DNA from: JBKEDC01 sp047975205
GTDB taxonomy: Bacteria; Bacteroidota; Bacteroidia; Bacteroidales; Prolixibacteraceae
Length of the DNA stretch: 5,367 bases
Assembly (NCBI GenBank): GCA_047975205.1
Contig: JBKEDC010000015.1
Coordinates: forward strand, 1-5,367
Direction of reading: 5' to 3'
The position numbers and the translations under genes are program-made. This document shows, in pieces, positions 1 to 5,367 of the stretch; the first letter of the stretch is position 1; each line of letters starts with the position of its first letter. The notes beneath the pieces were generated by a model. It made no database searches, was not told the DNA's origin, and was given only the letters and a program-made list of their open reading frames with translations.

Positions 1-2135
1 CCTATGGAGGTGCTATTAACACCCCGAACTTAAGTAGAGTTGCCAATATGGGGATTTCGTATAATAGGTTTCATTCCACAGCGATGTGTTCTCCCACTCG
101 AGCAGCCTTATTAACCGGTAGAAACCACACTTCAGTAGGGAATGGGATAATATCTGAAGCTGCCAATGATTGGGATGGTTTTAGCGGAAAGATTCCGAAA
201 ACTGCCGCCACCGTTGCTGAGGTATTGAAAGATTATGGTTATAACACCAGTGCGTTTGGTAAGTGGCATAATACGCCAGCTGAATTAACTACTTCAAAAG
301 GACCGTTTGACTACTGGCCTGCAGGTTATGGTTTTGAATATTTTTACGGCTTTCTAGCTGCAGAATCATCAGAATATAACCCGCGTATGATTCGTAACAC
401 TACTGTAGTAGAGCATCCGAAAACAACACAAGGGCACAATTATTATCATCTTACTGAAGATATTACCGAAGATGCTATAAAATGGTTGCGCGAACAACAA
501 GCTTTTGCACCGGATAAGCCTTTCTTTATGTATTGGGCTCCGGGAGCGGTTCACGGACCACACCAAGTAGCTAAAGAGTGGGCAGATAAGTATAAAGGTA
601 AATTTGATGCCGGTTGGGATGAGTATCGTAAAACAGCCTTCAAAAAGCAAAAAGAGTTGGGCTGGATTCCGGAGAATACGATACTGACAAAACGCGACAA
701 AACGATGAAGGGTTGGGATGAAATTCCGGAATCGGAAAAACCTTTTCAAAGTAGGTTAATGGAAATATTTGCGGGATTTGCTGAGCATACCGACTACAAT
801 GTGGGCTTACTTCTTGATGAATTGAAAAAGGAAGGAAGGTTGGATAATACTCTCATCTTCTATATCTGGGGAGATAATGGTTCTTCTGCCGAAGGACAAA
901 ACGGAAGTATAAGTGAGTTCTTGGCAGAACAAAGTATCCCTTCAACCACACAACAGCATATTGATGCTTTGAATAAATTGGGTGGATTAGACGTTTTAGG
1001 TACAGCAAAAACAGCCAATATGTATAATGCGGGATGGGCATGGGCAGGCTCTACGCCTTATAAATCAACCAAATTGATTGCAGCACATTTTGGGGGAACT
1101 CGTCAACCTATGGCCGTATCTTGGCCTAAAGGTATCAAGCACGATGGTACACCACGGCCACAGTTTCACCATGTAATAGATATCGTACCAACTATTTATG
1201 ATGTAATAGGTATTACACCTCCAAAAATTGTGAATGGTTTTGCTCAAGATCCAATAGACGGTGTCAGTATGGCATATACTTTTGATGACCCTAAAGCAGA
1301 GGGGAGACGTAAAATACAGTTCTTTGACATACTCGGCAGTCGCGGACTTTATTACGACGGCTGGTTTGCATCAGCATTTGGACCTAGAAAACCTTGGGTT
1401 CCGGGTCTTCCACCGGGAGCAGCAACTTGGAGTCCGGAAGATGATACATGGGAATTGTATAACATTGACGAAGATTGGAGTCAAGCTAATGATTTAGCCA
1501 AATCTAATCCTAAGAAGTTGCAAGAAATGAAGGATATGTTTTTGGTAGAGTCTGCTAAATATAAAAACTTACCTGTAGGTGGTGGTTTCTGGGCTGCATT
1601 TTTGCATCCGGAGGATGCTCCAAAGACACCATACACAGAATGGAATTTTATAGGTAGAATAGGGCGCATGCCTGAGTATGCAGCACCAAAATTGGGCACA
1701 CGAAGCACTAAAGTGAGTATGGAAATTGAAGTTCCGAAGAAAGCCGAAGGAGTTTTATACTCATTAGGTGGTTTCTCTGGTGGTTTGTCTTGTTATGTGA
1801 AAGATGGTTATCTTTGTTATGAATATAACATGTTTGAGATAAGCCGAACTAACATAAAATCTAAAACAAAACTACCTACCGGAAAGGTTAATCTGGAAGT
1901 TGTGTCCAAAATGCAAGGGGGACCTATGTCAGCAATGGATGTAACACTTAAAGTGAACGGAGAAGTTGTTGCCGAAGAACAAGTGCCATCTACGATAGTA
2001 TTTAATTTCACGTGTAACGATTGTCTTGATTTAGGTAGTGACTTAGGCTCGCCTGTGTCGCCTGATTATTACGACGATGCGCCGTTCAGATTCAACGGTG
2101 AGGTAAATAAAACGAAGATTGAGTATCTTAAATAA
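1..2135 (+). CDS. Arylsulfatase, S1 family, copy 1 (5' end outside window)
   Basis: This is a sulfatase that hydrolyses sulfate esters; the natural substrate is unknown. The reading frame is open from the window edge (first full codon at 3) and aligns from there with residue 81 of the complete copy at 2465. About 80 N-terminal residues, including the signal peptide and the first metal-binding Asp pair, therefore lie upstream, and the Met at 48 is internal, not the start. The sulfatase signature CSPTRAALLTG has its Cys codon at 87-89; that Cys would be oxidised to formylglycine. In the numbering of the complete copy, R113, K167 and H169 (GKWH), H264 (VHGPH), D371-N372 (GDNG) and K436 (YKSTK) are all kept. 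The protein is about 85% identical to copy 2 by hand count, with one single-residue gap near residue 720. It has one extra Cys (TCNDC) near the C-terminus. It ends with TAA, followed by a hairpin and terminator. Export is inferred from the paralogs. Confidence 0.95.
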   Translation, partial: YGGAINTPNLSRVANMGISYNRFHSTAMCSPTRAALLTGRNHTSVGNGIISEAANDWDGFSGKIPKTAATVAEVLKDYGYNTSAFGKWHNTPAELTTSKGPFDYWPAGYGFEYFYGFLAAESSEYNPRMIRNTTVVEHPKTTQGHNYYHLTEDITEDAIKWLREQQAFAPDKPFFMYWAPGAVHGPHQVAKEWADKYKGKFDAGWDEYRKTAFKKQKELGWIPENTILTKRDKTMKGWDEIPESEKPFQSRLMEIFAGFAEHTDYNVGLLLDELKKEGRLDNTLIFYIWGDNGSSAEGQNGSISEFLAEQSIPSTTQQHIDALNKLGGLDVLGTAKTANMYNAGWAWAGSTPYKSTKLIAAHFGGTRQPMAVSWPKGIKHDGTPRPQFHHVIDIVPTIYDVIGITPPKIVNGFAQDPIDGVSMAYTFDDPKAEGRRKIQFFDILGSRGLYYDGWFASAFGPRKPWVPGLPPGAATWSPEDDTWELYNIDEDWSQANDLAKSNPKKLQEMKDMFLVESAKYKNLPVGGGFWAAFLHPEDAPKTPYTEWNFIGRIGRMPEYAAPKLGTRSTKVSMEIEVPKKAEGVLYSLGGFSGGLSCYVKDGYLCYEYNMFEISRTNIKSKTKLPTGKVNLEVVSKMQGGPMSAMDVTLKVNGEVVAEEQVPSTIVFNFTCNDCLDLGSDLGSPVSPDYYDDAPFRFNGEVNKTKIEYLK

Positions 2136-2150
2136 GTCGAAAAAACAAGA

Positions 2151-2166
2151 GGGAGCAATAGCTTCC
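2151..2166 (+). other. Small 3'-UTR hairpin upstream of terminator, copy 1
   Basis: GGGAGC-AATA-GCTTCC forms a 6-bp stem with a 4-nt loop, 15 nt after the stop codon. The same position after copy 2 has GGAAGC-AGTA-GCTTCC; the A-to-G change turns an A-U pair into a G-U pair, so pairing is kept. It may stabilise the transcript end or assist termination (inference). Confidence 0.5.
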
Positions 2167-2174
2167 AGTCTATT

Positions 2175-2212
2175 AACAAAAAAAGCATTTCTTCGGAAAT
2201 GCTTTTTTTGTT
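2175..2212 (+). terminator. Rho-independent terminator after copy 1
   Basis: This is a perfect 17-bp inverted repeat closed by a c(TTCG)g tetraloop, a very stable RNA cap. The core is GCATTTC/GAAATGC, flanked by seven A on the left and seven T on the right. Because the arms carry both an A-tract and a T-tract it could also work on the opposite strand. It lies 39 bp after the stop of copy 1 and should separate copy 1 from copy 2. Confidence 0.93.
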
Positions 2213-2220
2213 GCAGTCGA

Positions 2221-2245
2221 TCAGAAAGATAAGTAAACAGATATT
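2221..2245. repeat. 25-bp conserved box just after the terminator
   Basis: These 25 bases are identical to 4928-4952, and their neighbours in the spacer differ much more. The box begins TCAGAAAGATAAG and ends CAGATATT. It lies downstream of the terminator and about 145 bp before the next promoter -7 element. Its function is unknown; it could be a regulator site or simply a slowly changing remnant of the duplication. Confidence 0.5.
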
Positions 2246-2325
2246 TTCCTGAGAAGTGTAGAGAATGTATGTTACAGCGTATGATTCTAAACGCAGGTAA
2301 GTGTCGTAATAAATATTTATTTATT

Positions 2326-2397
2326 CTAAAGTTAGGACGATGTGATTAATTAAAACGATTTTATTTCTGTTTTATTTTTACAAGAATGTAACTTTAG
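2326..2397. promoter_or_regulatory. 9-bp inverted repeat enclosing the copy 2 promoter
   Basis: CTAAAGTTA (2326-2334) is the exact reverse complement of TAACTTTAG (2389-2397), with 54 bp between them. The right arm overlaps the predicted -7 element. A TTAATTAA palindrome lies inside (2346-2353). The same arms with the same 54-bp spacing recur before copy 3. The arms could bind a dimeric regulator, or the left arm could be a -7-like element facing the other way; which one is not decided by the sequence. Confidence 0.5.
2366..2396 (+). promoter_or_regulatory. Bacteroidota-type promoter of copy 2
   Basis: TCTG (2366-2369), a 19-bp spacer, and TAACTTTA (2389-2396) approximate the known Bacteroidota pattern TTTG / N19-21 / TAnnTTTG, each element being off by one base. 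The equivalent region before copy 3 has a perfect TTTG at the same spacing, which supports the call. Transcription should start around 2400-2403, giving a leader of about 62-65 nt. Confidence 0.7.
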
Positions 2398-2464
2398 TCA
2401 ATAATTCAGTAATTCCATATGTGAGATAAATGATAAGGAATTAAATTAATAAAAAATTAGAATC
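2398..2464 (+). promoter_or_regulatory. A/T-rich 5' leader of copy 2, no usable Shine-Dalgarno
   Basis: The first transcribed bases are strongly conserved: 2387-2411 is identical to the region before copy 3. A 17-nt stretch at 2433-2449, containing AAGGA, also recurs at 5147-5163. The AAGGA is 25 nt before the ATG here and 31 nt before it in copy 3, too far and too variable to be a ribosome-binding site. The bases next to the ATG are nearly all A and T, typical of Bacteroidota translation starts. Confidence 0.55.
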
Positions 2465-4840
2465 ATGAAAAAGAGAAGTTTATTGCGGTTAATTTTAATG
2501 TTGGCAGCATTGTTTGGAGGCTCAGGGCAACTCTTGGCACAAGAAATACTCCCTTTTCCGCCCACACCGTCGGCATCTACGGCTGGGTTGACCATGCAAA
2601 CCTCTTCTTACAAGAAAAGAGTAGAACCGAATCGTCTTCCGAAAGATGCTCCGAACATTTTAATAATACTTATTGACGACGCCGGACCTGCAACGCCTTC
2701 TACCTATGGAGGTGCTATTAACACTCCGAATTTGAGTAGAGTTGCTAATATGGGGATTTCGTATAATAGATTTCATTCTACAGCGATGTGTTCTCCCACT
2801 CGAGCAGCCTTATTAACCGGTAGAAATCATACTTCCGTAAGTAATGGACAGATAGCTGAATTGGCCAATGACTGGGATGGTTTTAGTGGGAAAATCCCAA
2901 AAACATCTGCAACAGTTGCCGAAGTTCTGAAAGATTATGGTTATTCAACAGCTGCTTTTGGAAAATGGCACAATACACCTGCTGAATTAACCACTTCAAA
3001 AGGACCGTTTGATTATTGGCCAACAGGTTATGGTTTCGAGTATTTTTATGGTTTTCTTGCCGGAGAGGCATCTCAATACGACCCGCATATGGTTCGCAAT
3101 ACCACTGTAGTAGAACATCCGAAAACAACACAAGGACACAACTACTACCATCTTACTGAAGATATAACCGAAGATGCCATAAAATGGCTGCGCGAGCAAT
3201 TAGCATTTACTCCTGATAAACCGTTTTTTATGTATTGGGCACCGGGAGCAGTTCATGGTCCGCATCATGTAGCCAAGGAATGGGCAGATAAATACAAGGG
3301 TAAATTTGACGCCGGTTGGGATGAGTATCGCAAAACAGCCTTCAAAAAGCAAAAAGAATTGGGTTGGATTCCACGAGATGCTCAATTAACGAAACGTGAT
3401 GGCGATATGAAAGCTTGGAATGAGATTCCGGAATCGGAAAAGGCATTTCAAAGTAGATTGATGGAGGTTTTTGCCGGCTATGCCGAACACACCGATTATA
3501 ATGTAGGTTTACTTCTCGACGAGATAGAAAAAGAGGGCAGATTAGACAACACTCTTGTATTTTACATTTGGGGGGATAATGGTTCGTCTGCTGAAGGGCA
3601 AAACGGAACAATAAGCGAGTTGTTAGCTCAAAACAAGATTCCATCGACTATACAGCAACATATTGATGCTTTGGATAAATTAGGCGGATTAGACGTTTTG
3701 GGTTCACCCAAAACCGACAATATGTATAATGCGGGATGGGCATGGGCAGGATCTACACCCTATAAATCGACAAAATTGATTGCAGCGCATTTCGGGGGAA
3801 CTCGTCAACCAATGGCAGTATCTTGGCCTAAAGGTATCACGCACGATGGCACTCCGCGTCCACAATTCCACCATGTCATAGATATTGTACCAACTATTTA
3901 TGATGTAATAGGTATTACACCTCCAAAAGTTGTGAATGGTTTTGATCAAGATCCTATTGATGGTATCAGCATGGTGTATACCTTTGACAACCCTAAAATC
4001 AAAGGTAGGCGCAAAATACAGTTTTTTGACATTATGGGAAGTCGTGGGCTCTATTATGACGGCTGGTTTGCATCAGCCTTTGGTATTAAAAAACCGTGGG
4101 TTCCGGGACTTCCGGCAGGGGCAGCGGATTGGAATCCGGAAAATGACACATGGGAGCTGTATAACATTGATGAGGATTGGAGTCAGGCTAATGATCTGGC
4201 TAAATCGAACCCAAAGAAATTGCAAGAAATGAAGAATATGTTTTTAGTAGAATCTGCTAAATATAAAAACTTGCCGATAGGGGGAGGCTTGTGGGTGTCA
4301 ATTTTGCATACTGAGGATGCTCCGAGAACACCATATAAAGAATGGAATTTTATTGGTAGAATCGAACGTATGCCTGAGTTTACAGCTCCAAAATTAGGTA
4401 CCTTCAGCAATAAAGTGAGTATGGAAGTTGTTGTTCCGAAGAAAGCAGAGGGGGTTTTATATTCATTAGGCGGATTTGGCGGTGGTTTGACTTGTTATGT
4501 GAAGAATGGCTACCTCTGCTATGAGTATAACTTATTTGAAATTAGCCGTACTCAGATCAGATCGAAAACAAAGTTGCCGACAGGAAAAGTTAATATAGAA
4601 GTAGAATCAAAAAGAGCTTCATCTAAAGCAAGGGGCGCAATGAATATTGCATTGAAAGTGAACGGAGAAGTTGTAGCTGAAGATCAAGTGCCAATCACGA
4701 TAGCGCTTGGTTTCACGGCTAACGATTGCCTTGATTTAGGTAGTGACTTAGGCTCACCGGTGTCGCCTGATTATTACGACGATGCACCGTTTAGGTTCAA
4801 TGGTGAGATAGATAATACTCACGTTGAGTATCTTAAATAA
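2465..4840 (+). CDS. Secreted arylsulfatase, S1 family, long AtsA-like form, copy 2 (complete, 791 aa)
   Basis: A sulfate-ester hydrolase, substrate unknown, probably periplasmic or extracellular. Residues 1-25 form a Sec signal peptide (MKKR, then a hydrophobic stretch, cleavage likely after QLLA). The catalytic alkaline-phosphatase-like domain starts near residue 63 (APNILIILIDDAG) and carries metal ligands D71 and D72, the formylglycine Cys C109 in CSPTRAALLTG, R113, K167 and H169 (GKWH), H264, D371-N372 (GDNG) and K436. These match by motif the active-site set of characterised arylsulfatases such as the Pseudomonas enzyme. Residues about 640-791 form a C-terminal, probably beta-rich domain ending in DLGSPVSPDYYDDAPFRFNG. 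Length and many motifs resemble the ~790-aa mycobacterial AtsA type, from memory and not by alignment. The start is supported by the signal peptide, the promoter 69 bp upstream and the equivalent start in copy 3. It needs FGE or anSME for activation, neither being in the window. Confidence 0.97.
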   Translation: MKKRSLLRLILMLAALFGGSGQLLAQEILPFPPTPSASTAGLTMQTSSYKKRVEPNRLPKDAPNILIILIDDAGPATPSTYGGAINTPNLSRVANMGISYNRFHSTAMCSPTRAALLTGRNHTSVSNGQIAELANDWDGFSGKIPKTSATVAEVLKDYGYSTAAFGKWHNTPAELTTSKGPFDYWPTGYGFEYFYGFLAGEASQYDPHMVRNTTVVEHPKTTQGHNYYHLTEDITEDAIKWLREQLAFTPDKPFFMYWAPGAVHGPHHVAKEWADKYKGKFDAGWDEYRKTAFKKQKELGWIPRDAQLTKRDGDMKAWNEIPESEKAFQSRLMEVFAGYAEHTDYNVGLLLDEIEKEGRLDNTLVFYIWGDNGSSAEGQNGTISELLAQNKIPSTIQQHIDALDKLGGLDVLGSPKTDNMYNAGWAWAGSTPYKSTKLIAAHFGGTRQPMAVSWPKGITHDGTPRPQFHHVIDIVPTIYDVIGITPPKVVNGFDQDPIDGISMVYTFDNPKIKGRRKIQFFDIMGSRGLYYDGWFASAFGIKKPWVPGLPAGAADWNPENDTWELYNIDEDWSQANDLAKSNPKKLQEMKNMFLVESAKYKNLPIGGGLWVSILHTEDAPRTPYKEWNFIGRIERMPEFTAPKLGTFSNKVSMEVVVPKKAEGVLYSLGGFGGGLTCYVKNGYLCYEYNLFEISRTQIRSKTKLPTGKVNIEVESKRASSKARGAMNIALKVNGEVVAEDQVPITIALGFTANDCLDLGSDLGSPVSPDYYDDAPFRFNGEIDNTHVEYLK

Positions 4841-4857
4841 GTCAAAAAAACATAAGA

Positions 4858-4873
4858 GGAAGCAGTAGCTTCC
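4858..4873 (+). other. Small 3'-UTR hairpin upstream of terminator, copy 2
   Basis: GGAAGC-AGTA-GCTTCC gives a perfect 6-bp stem with a 4-nt loop, 17 nt after the stop of copy 2. It matches the hairpin at 2151-2166, where one base differs but pairing is kept as G-U. Confidence 0.5.
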
Positions 4874-4880
4874 GGTTCAT

Positions 4881-4920
4881 TAACAAAAAAAGCATTTCTT
4901 CGGAAATGCTTTTTTTGTTA
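4881..4920 (+). terminator. Rho-independent terminator after copy 2
   Basis: A perfect 18-bp inverted repeat with the same c(TTCG)g tetraloop and A7/T7 flanks as the terminator at 2175-2212, one base pair longer (outer T-A pair). It lies 40 bp after the stop codon and isolates copy 2 from copy 3. The A-tract and T-tract make it potentially bidirectional. Confidence 0.93.
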
Positions 4921-4927
4921 CAGCTAG

Positions 4928-4952
4928 TCAGAAAGATAAGTAAACAGATATT
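4928..4952. repeat. 25-bp conserved box, second occurrence
   Basis: Identical to 2221-2245 and in the same place, just after the terminator. The sequence directly downstream has diverged strongly between the two regions. Function unknown. Confidence 0.5.
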
Positions 4953-5040
4953 CTTCTGAGAGGTGGGAAGTATGAAAGATACATGCTATGGCTTATGAAC
5001 CTAATTGGCAGATAAGTATCGTAATAAAAATTTATTTCTC

Positions 5041-5112
5041 CTAAAGTTAAGATGGTATGGTTAATTAAAACAATTTTATTTTTGTTTTATTTCTACAAAA
5101 TTGTAACTTTAG
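5041..5112. promoter_or_regulatory. 9-bp inverted repeat enclosing the copy 3 promoter
   Basis: CTAAAGTTA (5041-5049) and TAACTTTAG (5104-5112) are reverse complements with 54 bp between them, exactly as at 2326-2397. TTAATTAA lies inside at 5061-5068. The spacer bases differ at many positions while both arms and their spacing are kept, arguing for a functional site. Confidence 0.5.
5081..5111 (+). promoter_or_regulatory. Bacteroidota-type promoter of copy 3
   Basis: TTTG (5081-5084), a 19-bp spacer, and TAACTTTA (5104-5111) fit the Bacteroidota consensus with a perfect -33 element and one mismatch at the last base of the -7 element. The predicted start is near 5115-5118, about 67-70 nt before the ATG of copy 3. 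Confidence 0.75.
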
Positions 5113-5184
5113 TCAATAATTCAGTAGTTTCTGCATGAGATAAATAATAAGGAATTAAATTAAGTTAATAAAAAAATTAAAACA

Positions 5185-5367
5185 ATGAAAATGAAAAGTT
5201 TATCGCGGTTAATGCTAATGTTGGCAGTGCTGTTCTGTGGTTCAGAACAAGTGTCGGCACAAGAGATACTGCCATTCCCTCCTACGCCGTCGGCAAGTAC
5301 TGCCGGCTTGACTATGCAAACCTCTACTTATAAAAAGAGAGTAGAACCGAATCGTCTTCCGAAAGAT
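5185..5367 (+). CDS. Arylsulfatase, copy 3 (N-terminal 61 codons, runs off the window)
   Basis: The frame is open from ATG 5185 to the window end. Residues 1-25 form a Sec signal peptide with a good signal peptidase I site (VSA before QE). The mature N-terminus differs from copy 2 at only one residue of 36 (S48T), so it is a third paralog of the same sulfatase. The signal peptide itself has nine differences, including a Cys at residue 18; the residues before that Cys (VLF) do not make a good lipobox, so a lipoprotein is unlikely. The window ends just before the metal-binding Asp pair, so activity cannot be judged. The start is supported by the promoter and leader it shares with copy 2. Confidence 0.93.
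   Translation, partial: MKMKSLSRLMLMLAVLFCGSEQVSAQEILPFPPTPSASTAGLTMQTSTYKKRVEPNRLPKD

Larger units (their letters stand above)
2136..2464 (+). repeat. Intergenic region between copies 1 and 2, duplicated after copy 2
   Basis: This 329-bp stretch has no convincing gene. In order it holds a small hairpin, a terminator, a 25-bp box (2221-2245) identical to 4928-4952, a weakly conserved spacer (about 2246-2300), an AT-rich tract with the 14-bp perfect palindrome AATAAATATTTATT (2308-2321), a promoter, and an A/T-rich leader. The 344-bp region after copy 2 (4841-5184) has the same parts in the same order, so the whole gene plus flanks was duplicated as one unit. Confidence 0.85.
4841..5184 (+). 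repeat. Intergenic region between copies 2 and 3, duplicate of 2136-2464
   Basis: This 344-bp stretch has no convincing gene. It repeats the layout of 2136-2464: hairpin, terminator, 25-bp box (4928-4952), variable spacer (about 4953-5010), AT-rich tract, inverted repeat, promoter and A/T-rich leader. The ends of the region are well conserved and the middle spacer is not, which suggests selection on the control signals. Confidence 0.85.
1..5367 (+). repeat. Tandem array of sulfatase units, period about 2.7 kb
   Basis: Copy 2 starts at 2465 and copy 3 at 5185, a period of 2720 bp. Copy 1 aligns with copy 2 at an offset of 2702 bp. The repeated unit includes promoter, leader, gene and terminator. 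Both edges of the window cut through a copy, so the array extends at least to complete copies 1 and 3 and may be longer. Confidence 0.9.

Noticed and set aside
48..50. ATG at 48 as the start of copy 1
   Set aside because: The frame is open upstream to the window edge and matches residues 81-95 of copy 2, so this Met equals internal residue 96. Starting here would drop the signal peptide and metal-binding Asp pair.
2326..2397. Phase-variable invertible promoter
   Set aside because: The arms are only 9 bp and I do not see the sequence typical of known Bacteroides inversion sites or an invertase gene. Kept only as a minor alternative.
2435..2439. AAGGA as a Shine-Dalgarno sequence for copy 2
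   Set aside because: It is 25 nt before the ATG (31 nt in copy 3), too far and not fixed in distance.
2430..2444. Four-codon upstream open frame (ATG ATA AGG AAT TAA) as a translational regulator
   Set aside because: The ATG is replaced by ATA in the matching leader of copy 3, so it is not conserved.
1261..4232. Two plus-strand open frames in another frame (1261-1497 and 3936-4232)
   Set aside because: Both are shadows at the same place in copies 1 and 2, within conserved sulfatase sequence, and their proteins show no independent features.
369..4410. Several minus-strand open frames of 60-126 codons inside the sulfatase genes
   Set aside because: They lie wholly opposite well-supported coding sequence, recur at matching places in both copies because the genes are paralogous, show no recognisable domain, and have no promoter or leader of their own.
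5236..5238. Cys 18 of copy 3 as a lipoprotein attachment site
   Set aside because: The preceding residues V-L-F do not fit a lipobox, copy 2 has Gly at this site, and a good signal peptidase I site (VSA) follows.
1..5367. Assembly artefact producing false tandem copies
   Set aside because: The copies differ by about 15% in protein with many synonymous changes and a codon-sized gap, and the spacers differ too, so they are real separate loci.

Overview
The window is part of a tandem array of secreted, long-form S1-family (formylglycine-dependent) arylsulfatase genes, all on the + strand. It holds the 3' part of one copy (window start to 2135), one complete copy (2465-4840, 791 aa), and the first 61 codons of a third copy (5185 to the window end). 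I see no other convincing gene on either strand.

Host: the DNA is AT-rich. The start codons sit behind A/T-rich leaders without a correctly spaced Shine-Dalgarno sequence. Upstream of copies 2 and 3 there is a TTTG-like -33 element, a 19-bp spacer and TAnnTTTA, which matches the known Bacteroidota promoter pattern (TTTG / N19-21 / TAnnTTTG). Bacteroidota is therefore the best guess, and the genus cannot be read from this window. The proteins carry Sec signal peptides and should act in the periplasm or outside the cell, as expected for bacteria that desulfate sulfated glycans or other sulfate esters.

Layout: every unit has the same order, namely promoter, ~65-nt AT-rich leader, sulfatase gene, small hairpin, and a strong UUCG-capped terminator. 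A ~25-bp conserved box and a poorly conserved spacer then lead into the next promoter. The unit repeats every ~2.70-2.72 kb. Copies 1 and 2 are about 85% identical in protein over 695 aligned residues (my hand count, ~101 differences plus a one-residue gap). All catalytic residues are retained in both copies where visible, so this looks like a set of working, diverging paralogs and not decay. Each gene appears to be its own transcription unit.

Most worth a second look: the array with one promoter and one terminator per gene; a 9-bp inverted repeat around each promoter with an identical 54-bp spacer in both intergenic regions; a paired-hairpin 3' end with a pairing-preserving base change; patchy nucleotide identity suggestive of gene conversion; and amino-acid differences clustered in likely substrate-pocket loops. 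The sulfatase-maturing enzyme (FGE or anSME) that these proteins need is not in the window.
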